Assembly: GCA_946481025.1 (NCBI GenBank)
Contig: CAMLNA010000014.1
Span: 1-54,966 of the forward strand
Reading direction: 5' to 3'
Origin: an uncultured Rivibacter sp.
GTDB taxonomy: Bacteria > Pseudomonadota > Gammaproteobacteria > Burkholderiales > Burkholderiaceae
DNA length: 54,966 nt
Shown: piece by piece, positions 42,564 to 51,295 of the stretch
Position numbering within the stretch: position 1 is the stretch's first letter
Layout of the letters: the number at the start of each line of letters is the position of its first letter
Program-made: the position numbers and the translations under genes
Notes under the pieces: generated by a model
The model's database searches: none
What the model saw: the letters and a program-made list of their open reading frames with translations, nothing else
Told to the model about the DNA's origin: nothing

Positions 42564-42719
42564 AGTGAAACCCCAACTCATTCACCGCGGAGGCGCGGAG
42601 GACACAGAGGACCGCAGAGAAGACCTGGATTCCTCCGCGGATCTCCGCGCCCTCCGCGCCCTCCGCGTCTCCGCGGTGAAGGCTGTCGAATCCCGTTTCA
42701 TGCGCCGGCGGTGCTGCCA
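42561..42719 (+). repeat. Palindromic intergenic repeat, copy A
   Basis: This is a 159-base element starting at the TGA stop of the DUF6351 gene. It begins TGAAGTGAAACCCCAACTCA, then has TTCACCGCGGAG and later its exact complement CTCCGCGGTGAA, with many GCGGAG and CTCCGCG units between, so it can fold into a long hairpin. Copy B (51079-51227) shares start, core and the tail ATGCGCCGGCGGTGCTGCCA. Copy C (54867-54966) shares start and core. Repeats of this kind are dispersed in many Burkholderiales genomes. Confidence 0.9.
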
Positions 42720-42786
42720 GTGCAGGTTGATCCGCATCGAGCCAAGTTGGGAGGCGGCTCGGCGCCTTCAAGCCCGACGAGGCGGC

Positions 42787-43245
42787 CTACAGCTCGCGCG
42801 AGTAGACGATGAAGCCATGGTGCCTGGCCACCTTGTCGTACAGCATCCGCCCCGCCGCGTTGGTCTCGTGCGTCTGCCAGTACACGCGTGACGCGCCCGC
42901 ATCCCGGGCGGCGGCGCAGACGGCCTCGATGAGTGCGCGCCCCACGCCCTGTCCACGAAGCGACGCGAGGGTGAAGAGGTCGCTGAGGTAGCACACCGGT
43001 TCCACCCGGGTCATGCTGCGATGGAACAGGTAGTGCGCCAGGCCCGCCACCGTGCCTTCGTGTTCGGCCACCAGCGCGAACACCGGCTCGGCGGGATCGA
43101 AGAAGCGCCGCCAGGTGGTCTGCGTCACCTCCTCGGCCAGCGCGGTCTCGCCGTGGCGGCCATAGAACGCGTTGTAGCCGTCCCAGAGCGGGCGCCATGC
43201 GGCATAGTCCTGCGGCGCGAGCGGGCGGGTGGTGTGGGTGGGCAT
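42787..43245 (-). CDS. GNAT family N-acetyltransferase
   Basis: A 152-residue acetyltransferase. The acetyl-CoA site is LSDLFTLASLRGQGVGRALI (R/Q-x-x-G-x-G), and the fold opens TRPLAPQDYAAWRPLWDGYN. TNAAGRMLYDKVARHHGF is the usual end block. The start at 43245 was chosen because the frame upstream is antisense-like shadow of DUF2625. It is the last gene of a minus-strand group. The substrate is unknown. Confidence 0.85.
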   Translation of the reverse strand: MPTHTTRPLAPQDYAAWRPLWDGYNAFYGRHGETALAEEVTQTTWRRFFDPAEPVFALVAEHEGTVAGLAHYLFHRSMTRVEPVCYLSDLFTLASLRGQGVGRALIEAVCAAARDAGASRVYWQTHETNAAGRMLYDKVARHHGFIVYSREL

Positions 43246-43274
43246 GGTGTCTGGCGAGAGTGTCTCGTGGCCGG

Positions 43275-43934
43275 TCAACTCTGCGAACCGTCGAGCCTGG
43301 CCGCCAGATCGACGTTGAGCGCGTACTGCTCCGAGACGGGTACCAGCTTGCGCGAACTCGACGCCACCGATCCTTGCCGGCTCCAGAGAAACGGGTAGAA
43401 GCTGAAGCACTGGTTGCCGTCCGCCCCTGCTGCATCGGACTGCCAGCCCTCCCAGCGCAACGCCTGGTAGAACGACGTGAGCTGGTCGCTCAGCGCCCAG
43501 CGCAGAAAGCCGCTGTAGCCGAGGTTCAGGGCCTCCCACCTCAGCGTATCGGGCGCCCAGTAGTACATCGAACCGTGGTCGTTCCCGAGGCTGCCACCGT
43601 TGATCGAGAAGAAGCCGCCGGCCAGATCGTCGGCCACCAGCAGGTGCCCCAGCGAGCGGCCATGGTTCCATTCAACGATGCTGCGACCCAGCCTCGGGTG
43701 GCCGGATCCCAGGATGCGCAGCCAGCCGTGGTCGATCAGCAGCCCGCCGGTCTCGTAGGCGATCGCGCCCATCGGCGACCGGGTCGTCACCTGCAGCCCG
43801 ACCAGCACGTCGTCGCGGTTGCCCGACGGCGGGAGCAGGTCGGATGGCCGGCTTGCGTCGGCCAACCACTGTCGCAGCAGCGGCATGGCAGGGTCGGCCG
43901 TGTCGATCAGTTCATCGAGCGTCCGCCTGCTCAT
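43275..43934 (-). CDS. DUF2625 domain-containing protein
   Basis: A 219-residue protein. RTLDELIDTADPAMPLLRQW at the start and LQVTTRSPMGAIAYETGGLL, then DHGWLRILGSGHPRLGRS, are the DUF2625 blocks. GGFFSINGGSLGNDHGSMYY is also conserved. No function is known to me. The overall look is that of a soluble SMI1/SUKH-like protein. Its ATG overlaps the stop of the upstream GFA gene by four bases, so the pair is coupled. Confidence 0.82.
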   Translation of the reverse strand: MSRRTLDELIDTADPAMPLLRQWLADASRPSDLLPPSGNRDDVLVGLQVTTRSPMGAIAYETGGLLIDHGWLRILGSGHPRLGRSIVEWNHGRSLGHLLVADDLAGGFFSINGGSLGNDHGSMYYWAPDTLRWEALNLGYSGFLRWALSDQLTSFYQALRWEGWQSDAAGADGNQCFSFYPFLWSRQGSVASSSRKLVPVSEQYALNVDLAARLDGSQS

Positions 43935-44365
43935 GCACGGCCTCCGGTGAAGGTCACCCGGCCGATCCAGTTGCGCTTGCGCCGCGCGAGGCGGGACGGC
44001 TCGTCTTCATCGTCGAAGCTGGCGGGCGCCTGCCTCAGCAGCGAACGGTCGATGCCTTCGAAGGCGTTCACGTTGACCACCGCATAGGTGGTCCCGTCGA
44101 TCCGGCTGGTCACGACCGGGACCACGCCGCAGCGTGCGCAGACATGGAAGTCGGCCGTGCCGGTGCCGAAGGCATAACGCGACCGGAGCGTGTCGTCCTC
44201 GATCGACACCGACAATTCGCCGGTGGGGCAGGAGGTCCAGACGCCGCCGTGCCGGGTGCAGAAGGTGCAACCGCAGGCGCGGGCCGGAATCTCCATCACC
44301 GGCTCGGGCAGCCAGTGGAGCTCGAAGCGGATATTGCGGCAATGGCAGCTTCCGGCGATGCGCAT
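43931..44365 (-). CDS. GFA family (glutathione-dependent formaldehyde-activating enzyme-like) protein
   Basis: A 144-residue zinc protein. Cysteine blocks GSCHCRNIRFEL, ACGCTFCTRHGG and VCARCGVVPV are the CENP-V/GFA pattern that holds two zinc ions. The family includes glutathione-dependent formaldehyde-activating enzymes, but most members are uncharacterised and the reaction in the type protein has been questioned. It is 16 bases downstream of a GNAT gene and overlaps DUF2625. Confidence 0.87.
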   Translation of the reverse strand: MRIAGSCHCRNIRFELHWLPEPVMEIPARACGCTFCTRHGGVWTSCPTGELSVSIEDDTLRSRYAFGTGTADFHVCARCGVVPVVTSRIDGTTYAVVNVNAFEGIDRSLLRQAPASFDDEDEPSRLARRKRNWIGRVTFTGGRA

Positions 44366-44381
44366 GGCGGCTCCTCGTGGG

Positions 44382-44837
44382 TCAGGCTGGCGCGACGCGC
44401 CGGCTGTAGGCGAAGAAGACCTCGTCGCGCACCCAGCCCAGCGACTCGTAAGCCGCCTGGGCTGCCGTGTTCGTCCTGGCGGTGGTGAGGTCCATGCGCC
44501 TCTTCCCGGTGCGGGCCCCCAGCCTCTCGGCGGCCTGCAGAAGCGCCCTTGCGGCACCGGAGCGCCGGGCGGCGGGGGCGACGAACAGGTCGTAGAGCGA
44601 ATAGATCGGCTGCGCTTCGACCGAACAGAAGGTGGGGTACAGCTGGCAGAAGCCGACGACTTGCCCGCCGCCGTCGCAGGCCAGCAGGATGACCGACTCG
44701 TCGTTGCGCAGCCGCGCCTGGATGAAGCGCCGGGCCAGCGCCAGGTCGGGTGCGTGGTCGTAGAACTGGCGGTAGGCGTCGAAGAGCGGCGCAATGACGT
44801 CGAGGTCATCGAGGGTGGCGGCGCGGGTGGTGATCAC
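44382..44837 (-). CDS. GNAT family N-acetyltransferase
   Basis: A 151-residue acetyltransferase starting at GTG (44837), which overlaps the RidA stop by four bases. TRAATLDDLDVIAPLFDAYR opens the fold, and YDLFVAPAARRSGAARALLQ is the acetyl-CoA site. TTARTNTAAQAAYESLGWVR is the end block. The open frame runs upstream through the RidA gene, but the GTG start fits both the family length and the coupling. The substrate is unknown. Confidence 0.86.
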   Translation of the reverse strand: MITTRAATLDDLDVIAPLFDAYRQFYDHAPDLALARRFIQARLRNDESVILLACDGGGQVVGFCQLYPTFCSVEAQPIYSLYDLFVAPAARRSGAARALLQAAERLGARTGKRRMDLTTARTNTAAQAAYESLGWVRDEVFFAYSRRVAPA

Positions 44838-45316
44838 GGCGAGGCGGATCCTGCGTCGAACTCGACGACGGCCTCGATCTCGACCGCGAAGCCCTTCGGC
44901 AGCGAGCCCACCCCGATGGCCGAGCGCGCATGTTCGCCGCGTTCGCCCAGCACCGCCACGAACAGGTCGGAGCAGCCGTTGACCACCTCGGTGTGGGCGG
45001 TGAAGTCCGGATGGGCGTTCACCATGCCGAACACCTTGACCACCCGCCGCACCCGCTCGAAGCCGCCCAGCGCTTCGCGGATGAGCGCGAGCAGGTAGAG
45101 GCCGACCTCCTGCGCATGCCCGCGTGCCTGCTCCACCGTGACCTCGCGGCCGACCTTGGGAACCGGGAGGCCGTCCTCGCGCAAGGGCGCGCCCTTGCCC
45201 GACAGGTACAGCATCGAGCCGGCGATCACGTAGGGCCGGAAGTTGCCGCGCGGCGGGGTGAGGGCCGGCAGCTCGAGGCCGAGGCTGCGCAGGCGTTGTT
45301 CGGCGGGGGTGTGCAT
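44834..45316 (-). CDS. RidA family protein (YjgF/YER057c/UK114)
   Basis: A 160-residue protein, longer than E. coli RidA (128). The core has IAGSMLYLSGKGAPLREDG at the start, NAHPDFTAHTEVVNGCSDLF, and RSAIGVGSLPKGFAVEIEAV, which keeps the Arg that binds the substrate carboxylate. RidA proteins hydrolyse reactive enamines and imines from amino-acid metabolism. This longer form belongs to a subgroup of uncertain substrate. It starts 45 bases after the LysR gene on the same strand. Confidence 0.87.
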   Translation of the reverse strand: MHTPAEQRLRSLGLELPALTPPRGNFRPYVIAGSMLYLSGKGAPLREDGLPVPKVGREVTVEQARGHAQEVGLYLLALIREALGGFERVRRVVKVFGMVNAHPDFTAHTEVVNGCSDLFVAVLGERGEHARSAIGVGSLPKGFAVEIEAVVEFDAGSASP

Positions 45317-45361
45317 CGCGCGAGTGTATTGAACTGCCGGGTCGTGCGTGCCGCCCGCGGC

Positions 45362-46294
45362 TCACAAGGTTCGGCAGCGCGCCCAGTCCGCGCCATGCGC
45401 GATCACGAAGTCGCGGAACGCGGCATTCACGCCGCTCAGCACCGTGTCGCGCCGCGTCACGAAACACCAGTCGACGTGCTTGGGCAGGTCGATGACGTCG
45501 AGCACCACCATCAGCCCCGCGTCCAGCTCGACCTGGAAGGTGTGGGCCGACAGGAAGCTGATGCCCATGCCGCACATCACCGCCTGCTTGATGGTCTCGT
45601 TGCCGGCCAGCTCCAGCCCGGCGCGCACCTGGATGGCCTGGGACTGCAGCAGGTGCTCCAGGAACTGCCGCGTGGCCGAGCCCGGCTCGCGAAAGATGAA
45701 GTGCTCGTCGCGCAGGTCGGCCCAGCGCAGCCGCTTGCGCCGGGCCAGCGGATGCTCGGGGTGGGCCACGATGCAATGTGGATTGCGCGCGAAGGTGATG
45801 GCCTCGAGGTCGCCTTCGGACGGCGGGTAGCCGGAGATCGCCACGTCGAGCTGGTGCTCCTGCAGCATGGCCAGCACCTCGGGTCGGCGCGCCGCCGTGA
45901 GCTTGAGGCGCACCTCGGGGTGCAGCTGGTTGAAGGCGTGCAGCAGCTGCGGCGCGAAATAGTGCGCCGTCGACACCACGCCCAGGTGCAGCAGGCCCCG
46001 GTGGCCGCGAGGCTTGCCCGGCTCGCCTTCGGCGGCATGGGCGGCCAGGGCTTCCTCGGCCGCCCGCACCTGCGCGCCGATGATGCGGGCGTGCTGCAGC
46101 AGCTCGCGCCCGGCGTCGGTGAGGTGCTGGCGGCGGCGGTCGAACAGCGGCGCGCCGAGGTCGGCCTCGAGCTGGCGCACCTGCATCGAGACCGCCGGCT
46201 GCGTCATCTCCAGCTGCACGGCGGCGCGCGAGAAGCTGCCGCTCGTGGCCACGGCCTCGAAGACACGCAGGCTGCGCAGGTTGAAGGGCTTCAT
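45362..46294 (-). CDS. LysR-family transcriptional regulator (CbbR-like)
   Basis: A 310-residue LTTR. The helix-turn-helix is NLRSLRVFEAVATSGSFSRA followed by AVQLEMTQPAVSMQVRQLEA. The effector domain (about 90-300) has LHLGVVSTAHYFAPQLLHAF, close to the CbbR group. The start at 46294 gives MKPFNLRSL. A longer frame reaches 46453 but lacks support. It is divergent from the rhamnose operon, with a T-N11-A palindrome between them. It is also the first gene of the leftward RidA group, so it may control either. Confidence 0.88.
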   Translation of the reverse strand: MKPFNLRSLRVFEAVATSGSFSRAAVQLEMTQPAVSMQVRQLEADLGAPLFDRRRQHLTDAGRELLQHARIIGAQVRAAEEALAAHAAEGEPGKPRGHRGLLHLGVVSTAHYFAPQLLHAFNQLHPEVRLKLTAARRPEVLAMLQEHQLDVAISGYPPSEGDLEAITFARNPHCIVAHPEHPLARRKRLRWADLRDEHFIFREPGSATRQFLEHLLQSQAIQVRAGLELAGNETIKQAVMCGMGISFLSAHTFQVELDAGLMVVLDVIDLPKHVDWCFVTRRDTVLSGVNAAFRDFVIAHGADWARCRTL

Positions 46295-46450
46295 CTCAGT
46301 GGCGCACGTCAAAGACCAACAGCCTTCACCGCGGTGAATGAATCCGGATCCCCGATTCAGGAATTTCCCGCGGGCTGGCCCATCTCGCAGGCGTGATTCC
46401 AAGGGAAAACCCGATGCGTAAACGGCCAGCGAACCCGCGGCGCGCCGGAT

Positions 46451-46467
46451 CATAAGCCTTGCTTATG
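46451..46467. promoter_or_regulatory. LysR-type operator upstream of the rhamnose operon
   Basis: CATAAG-ccttg-CTTATG is a perfect inverted repeat. Its core TAAGCCTTGCTTA has the T-N11-A form that LysR proteins recognise. It lies 59 bases before the rhaD-type ATG and 157 bases from the start of the divergent LysR gene, a usual place for an LTTR site. Confidence 0.65.
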
Positions 46468-46525
46468 TCTTGGATCAGGTTCGATCAATTGCTCGCCCAG
46501 GTGCGACTGCCTACGCTGCGAGCCC

Positions 46526-48634
46526 ATGAACACCGCCGCCCTCAAGCCCTTCCCGCGCTGGGACGAGACCCGCGCCGCCGGCCTCGACGAACCGAACCTG
46601 CTGCTGTACCGCTCCAACCTGCTCGGGTCGGACCTGCGCATCACCAACTACGGCGGAGGCAACACCTCGGCCAAGATCCGCCAGCGCGACCCGCTCACCG
46701 GCGAACCGGTGGACGTGCTGTGGGTCAAGGGCTCCGGCGGCGACGTCGGCTCGATGAAGCTCGACGGCTTCGCCACGCTCTACATGGACAAGCTGCGCGC
46801 GCTCAAGGGCCTGTACCGCGGCCTCGAGCATGAAGACGAGATGGTGGGCTGCCTGCCGCACTGCACCTTCAACCTCAACAGCCGGGCCGCCTCGATCGAC
46901 ACGCCGCTGCACAGCAGCCTGCCGTATGCGCACGTGGACCACATGCACCCCGACGCGGTGATCGCGATCGCCGCGATGGCCCGTTCCGAAGAGATCACCC
47001 GGCGGGTGTTCGAGGGCACGGTCGGCTGGCTGCCCTGGCTGCGCCCGGGCTACGAGCTGGGGCAGCGCCTGGCCGAATACGATGCCGCGCACCCGGGCCT
47101 GCGCGGCATCGTGCTGGCCGGCCACGGCCTGTTCAGCTGGGGCGACACCGCCCGTGCCTGCTTCGAGAACACCGTGGGCCTCATCGAACGCGCGCAGGAC
47201 TGGCTGGCCCAGGAGCGGCAGGCGCGCAAGGTGGTGGTGTTCGGCGGCGCGGCCGTCACCGCCCTGCCCGATGCGCAGCGTGATGCCACGCTGGCCGCGC
47301 TGCTGCCGGTGCTGCGGGGCCAAAGCGCCGAAGCTGGCGCGCCCAAGCTGCTGCACCTGAACACCTCGCCCGAGGTGATGGAGTTCGTCAACAGCCGCGA
47401 CCTCGAGCCGCTGGCCGCGCTCGGCACCTCGTGCCCCGACCACTTCCTGCGCACCAAGATCCGCCCGCTGGTACTGCCCGAAGCCGTCTACACGCTGCAG
47501 GGCGATGCGCTGAAGGCGGCGCTGCAGGAACGCCTGGCCGCCTACCGAGCCGACTACACCGCCTACTACGAGCGCTGCAGGCGCCCGAACAGCCCGGCGC
47601 TGCGCGACCCGAACCCGGTGGTCGTGCTGCTGCCGCGCATCGGCATGGTCACCCTGGCGAAAGACAAGGCCACCGCCCGCATCGCCGGCGAGTTCTACGT
47701 CAACGCGATCAACGTGATGCGCGACGCCAATGCGATCGACCGCTACGTGGGCCTGCCGGAACAGGAGGCCTTCGACATCGAATACTGGCTGCTCGAGGAA
47801 GCCAAGCTGCAGCGTCTGCCCAAGCCGAAGCCGATGGTCGGCAAGGTCGCGCTGGTCACCGGCGGCGCCGGCGGCATCGGGCAGGCGATCGCGCGCCGCA
47901 TCCTGGCCGACGGCGGCTGCGTGGTGCTGCTGGACATCGACGCCGAAGCGCTGGAGTCGGTGGGCGCCGAGCTGGCCAGGGCCCACGGCCGCGACCACGT
48001 GCGCGGCGTGCGCTGCGACGTCACCGACGAGGCCAGCGTGTTGGCCGCGTTCGCGAAGGCGGCGCTGGAGTTCGGCGGCGTCGACGTGGTGGTCAGCAAC
48101 GCCGGCATCGCCTCGGCGGCCCCGCTCGAAGACACCAGCCTGGCGCTGTGGATGCGCAACCAGAGCATCCTGGCCACCGGTTACTTCCTGGTCGGCCGCG
48201 AAGCCTTCCGCCTGCTCAAGGCGCAGGGCACCGGCGGCAGCATCGTGGTGGTGGCCAGCAAGAACGGCATGGTGGCCAGCCAACAGGCCAGCGCCTACTG
48301 CGCGGCCAAGGCGGCCGAGATCCAGCTGTCGCGCAGCTTCGCGCTCGAAGGAGCGCCGCTGGGCATCCGCTCCAACGTGGTCAACCCCGACGCGGTGATC
48401 CGCGGCTCGAAGATCTGGACCGGCAAGTGGAGCGAGGAGCGCGCCGCGGCCAACAAGATCGCCGCCGACGACCTCGAGGCCTTCTACCGCGACCGCTCGA
48501 TGCTCAAGCGCAGCGTGTACCCCGAAGACATTGCCGAGGCCGCCTACTTCTTCGCCGCCGAACACCTGTCGGCCAAGAGCACCGGCAACATCCTGAACGT
48601 GGATGCCGGCAACCTCGCGGCATTCACCCGCTGA
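46526..48634 (+). CDS. rhaD: Bifunctional rhamnulose-1-phosphate aldolase/short-chain dehydrogenase
   Basis: A 702-residue fusion protein. Residues 1-430 are a class II aldolase with ITNYGGGNTSAKI, WVKGSGGDVGSMKLDGFATL, the metal-site candidate AHVDHMHPDAVIA and LAGHGLFSWGD. From about residue 438 comes an SDR: KVALVTGGAGGIGQAIARRI, the Ser in VVVASKNGMV and YCAAK as the Tyr-Lys pair. It would split rhamnulose-1-phosphate into dihydroxyacetone phosphate and lactaldehyde and oxidise the lactaldehyde. This is the known bifunctional enzyme of rhizobial and bacilli rhamnose clusters. It is the first gene of the operon. The symbol follows rhizobial use. Confidence 0.9.
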   Translation: MNTAALKPFPRWDETRAAGLDEPNLLLYRSNLLGSDLRITNYGGGNTSAKIRQRDPLTGEPVDVLWVKGSGGDVGSMKLDGFATLYMDKLRALKGLYRGLEHEDEMVGCLPHCTFNLNSRAASIDTPLHSSLPYAHVDHMHPDAVIAIAAMARSEEITRRVFEGTVGWLPWLRPGYELGQRLAEYDAAHPGLRGIVLAGHGLFSWGDTARACFENTVGLIERAQDWLAQERQARKVVVFGGAAVTALPDAQRDATLAALLPVLRGQSAEAGAPKLLHLNTSPEVMEFVNSRDLEPLAALGTSCPDHFLRTKIRPLVLPEAVYTLQGDALKAALQERLAAYRADYTAYYERCRRPNSPALRDPNPVVVLLPRIGMVTLAKDKATARIAGEFYVNAINVMRDANAIDRYVGLPEQEAFDIEYWLLEEAKLQRLPKPKPMVGKVALVTGGAGGIGQAIARRILADGGCVVLLDIDAEALESVGAELARAHGRDHVRGVRCDVTDEASVLAAFAKAALEFGGVDVVVSNAGIASAAPLEDTSLALWMRNQSILATGYFLVGREAFRLLKAQGTGGSIVVVASKNGMVASQQASAYCAAKAAEIQLSRSFALEGAPLGIRSNVVNPDAVIRGSKIWTGKWSEERAAANKIAADDLEAFYRDRSMLKRSVYPEDIAEAAYFFAAEHLSAKSTGNILNVDAGNLAAFTR

Positions 48635-48666
48635 CACCCGCCCGGCCTGCCGAGGAGATGGACACC

Positions 48667-49956
48667 ATGGCACTGATCGAACGCAGCGTCATCGACGCGC
48701 ACAACGAGCCGTTGCTGCGCCACCTGCGCAAGGACTACGAGCACCTGGGCGAGCAGCTCGCCCGCCGCGACATCGACATCGAGGGCGTCCGCCGGCAGGT
48801 GGCCGGCTTCGGCGTGGCCATCCCGAGCTGGGGCGTGGGCACCGGCGGCACGCGGTTCGCGCGCTTTCCCGGCCCGGGCGAGCCGCGCCACGTGTTCGAC
48901 AAGCTGCAGGACTGCGGCGTGATCCAGCAGCTCGCGCGCGCCACGCCCACGGTGTCGCTGCACATCCCCTGGGACAGGTGCAGCGACTACAGCGAGCTGC
49001 GCGAGGCCGCGAAGGCCGGCGGCCTGGGCTTCGACGCGATGAATTCCAACACCTTCAGCGACCGCCCCGGGCAGGCGCACAGCTACAAGTTCGGCAGCCT
49101 CACCCACACCGACGCGGCCATCCGCGCGCAGGCGGTGGAGCACAACCTCGAATGCATCGACATCGGCCGGCAGCTCGGCTCCAGGGCGCTCACCGTGTGG
49201 ATCGGCGACGGCAGCAACTTCCCCGGCCAGCAGCATTTTCGCCGCGCCTTCGACCGCTACCTCGAGAGCACACGCCAGATCTACGCCGCGCTGCCCGCCG
49301 ACTGGCGCATGTTCCTCGAGCACAAGATCTGCGAGCCGGCGTTCTATGCCACCGTCATCCAGGACTGGGGCTCCAGCTACCTCGCCGCCACGGCCCTGGG
49401 CCCCAAGGCGCAATGCCTGGTCGACCTCGGCCACCATGCGCCCAACGTCAACATCGAGCTCATCGTCGCGCGGCTCATCGCCGCCGGGCGCCTGGCCGGC
49501 TTCCACTTCAACGACAGCAAGTACGGTGACGACGACCTCGATGCCGGCAGCGTGGCGCCCTACCGGCTGTTCCTCGTGTTCAACGAGCTGGTGGCTGCCG
49601 CGCATGAAGGCGTGCAGGGCTTCGAGCCCGCCTACATGCTCGACCAGAGCCACAACGTCACCGACCCCATCGAGAGCCTGATGACCAGTGCCGCCCAGGT
49701 GCAGCGCACCTGTGCGCAGGCGCTGCTGGTCGACCGGGCCGCGCTCGACGCCGCGCAGGCCGCCAACGACGCACTCGCCGCCACCCACGTGCTCAAGGCC
49801 GCCTACCAGACCGACGTGACGCCCCTCCTGCAGCGGGTGCGGCTGGACGCCGGCGGCGCCATCGACCCGGTGGGCGCCTACCGCGCCAGCGGCTACCGCC
49901 GGCGCGTGGCCGAGGGGCGGCCCGCGGCGGCCTCGGGCGGCGGCGGCATCGTCTGA
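48667..49956 (+). CDS. rhaI: L-rhamnose isomerase (catabolic, RhaI type)
   Basis: A 429-residue TIM-barrel isomerase of the Pseudomonas-type L-rhamnose isomerase group, not the E. coli RhaA type. Blocks seen are FGVAIPSWGVGTGGTRFARF, LGFDAMNSNTFSDRPGQAHS, MFLEHKICEPAFYATVIQDW (Glu and metal-site region), CLVDLGHHAPNVNIELIVAR and GFHFNDSKYGDDDLDAGS. It turns L-rhamnose into L-rhamnulose. The start at 48667 has CGAGGAG at good spacing. An ATG nine bases upstream is too close to that site. Confidence 0.92.
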   Translation: MALIERSVIDAHNEPLLRHLRKDYEHLGEQLARRDIDIEGVRRQVAGFGVAIPSWGVGTGGTRFARFPGPGEPRHVFDKLQDCGVIQQLARATPTVSLHIPWDRCSDYSELREAAKAGGLGFDAMNSNTFSDRPGQAHSYKFGSLTHTDAAIRAQAVEHNLECIDIGRQLGSRALTVWIGDGSNFPGQQHFRRAFDRYLESTRQIYAALPADWRMFLEHKICEPAFYATVIQDWGSSYLAATALGPKAQCLVDLGHHAPNVNIELIVARLIAAGRLAGFHFNDSKYGDDDLDAGSVAPYRLFLVFNELVAAAHEGVQGFEPAYMLDQSHNVTDPIESLMTSAAQVQRTCAQALLVDRAALDAAQAANDALAATHVLKAAYQTDVTPLLQRVRLDAGGAIDPVGAYRASGYRRRVAEGRPAAASGGGGIV

Positions 49957-50080
49957 GCCGTTCGAGCTGGCACGACAAGGATCGGCATCGACCGATGCCA
50001 CCACGGCCGGGCAACCACCCGGCCACATGACCGGGCGTGCGCCGAGCGCGACCCACCACCAAAGCAGAAGGAGACAGATC

Positions 50081-51073
50081 ATGACCGTTCGCAAGACCCT
50101 GGCGCTGGCCGCCGTGCTGGCCACGGTGCTGGTGCAGCCCGCGCTGGCCGCCGACAAGATCGCCCTCGTGGTGAAGAGCCTGGGCAACGGCTTCTTCGAT
50201 GCCGCCCACCAGGGGGCCCAGGAAGCGGCGCGCGAGCTCAAGGACGTGGAGATCATCTACACCGGCCCGGCCAAGGCCACGGCCGAGGGCCAGATCGAGA
50301 TCATCAACACCCTGATCGCGCAGAACGTGAAGGCCATCGTCATCTCGGCCAACGACCCCGACGCGCTGGTGCCGGCGATGAAGAAGGCCATGTCGCGCGG
50401 CATCAAGGTCGTTTCGTTCGATTCGGCGGTGCGCAAGGACGGGCGCCTCATGCACCTCGCGCCGTCGTCGAACGCACTGATCGGCCAGAAGCTGGTGACG
50501 ATGGCCGAGGACGCCATCGGCAAGACCGGCGAGATCGCCGTGCTGTCGGCCACCGCGCAGGCCACCAACCAGAACGCCTGGATCGCCGAGATGAAGAAGG
50601 TGCTGGCGCAGCCGGCGCACAGCGGGCTCAAGCTGGTGAGCGTGGTCTACGGCGACGACCAGACCGACAAGAGCTACCGCGAGGCACAGGGCCTGTTCAA
50701 GAGCTACCCCAACCTGAAGGCCATCGTGGCGCCCACCACCGTGGGCGTGGCCGCCTCGGCCAAGGCGGTGCAGGACGAAAAGAAGGTCGGCAGCATCTTC
50801 GTCACCGGCCTGGGCCTGCCTTCCGAGATGGCGGGCCACGTGAAGAGCGGCGCCGTCAAGAACTTCGCGATCTGGAATCCGATCGACCTGGGCTATTCGT
50901 CGGTGCATGCCGCCCATGCCTTCGTGAAGGGCAAGGCCAAGGGCGCGCCGGGTGAGAAGATTCCGCTGGGCCGCGTGGGCACGGTGACGCTCGACAAGGA
51001 CAACGAAGCCGCGATGGCCGAGCCGTTCACCTACGACGCGGGCAACGTCGACAAGTTCGCCAAGTTCTTCTGA
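50081..51073 (+). CDS. rhaS: Rhamnose ABC transporter substrate-binding protein
   Basis: A 330-residue periplasmic protein with a Sec signal peptide (LAAVLATVLVQPALA). The mature start DKIALVVKSLGNGFFDAAHQ is the CUT2 sugar-binding type (Peripla_BP_4). NVKAIVISANDPDALVPAMK and GIKVVSFDSAVRKDG follow the family. GAAGGAGACAG precedes the ATG. Rhamnose as ligand is inferred from the operon. A palindromic repeat lies between this gene and the ATPase gene. Confidence 0.9.
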   Translation: MTVRKTLALAAVLATVLVQPALAADKIALVVKSLGNGFFDAAHQGAQEAARELKDVEIIYTGPAKATAEGQIEIINTLIAQNVKAIVISANDPDALVPAMKKAMSRGIKVVSFDSAVRKDGRLMHLAPSSNALIGQKLVTMAEDAIGKTGEIAVLSATAQATNQNAWIAEMKKVLAQPAHSGLKLVSVVYGDDQTDKSYREAQGLFKSYPNLKAIVAPTTVGVAASAKAVQDEKKVGSIFVTGLGLPSEMAGHVKSGAVKNFAIWNPIDLGYSSVHAAHAFVKGKAKGAPGEKIPLGRVGTVTLDKDNEAAMAEPFTYDAGNVDKFAKFF

Positions 51074-51078
51074 CGGCC

Positions 51079-51227
51079 TGAAGCGAAGCCCCGATTCATT
51101 CACCACGGAGGCGCAGACAACGCGGAGGACCGCGGAGAAGCCTGTACTTCTCTGCGAATCTCCGTGCCCTCCGCGCCTCCGCGGTGAAGGCTGTTGAGTC
51201 CCGTTCCATGCGCCGGCGGTGCTGCCA
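51079..51227 (+). repeat. Palindromic intergenic repeat, copy B
   Basis: This is a 149-base element inside the rhamnose operon, starting six bases after the rhaS stop. It has the same opening (TGAAGCGAAGCCCCGATTCA), the TTCACC…GGTGAA arms and the same tail ATGCGCCGGCGGTGCTGCCA as copy A, with scattered substitutions. The rhaT start codon lies 69 bases after it. Confidence 0.9.
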
Positions 51228-51295
51228 AGGCACCATGGGCAACTTCGACGAGGAGCGGTGCCGCCGCCGGTGGGCGACACCATCACGAACACGGC

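Noticed and set aside
39960..42581. An 873-codon minus-strand frame opposite the DUF6351 gene
   Set aside because: The plus-strand protein has a lipoprotein signal, ribosome-binding site and ordered blocks. The antisense frame has none.
42561..42719. CRISPR or insertion-sequence origin for the GC-rich repeats
   Set aside because: The copies are single, kilobases apart, palindromic and without spacers, terminal transposase genes or target duplications that I can see.
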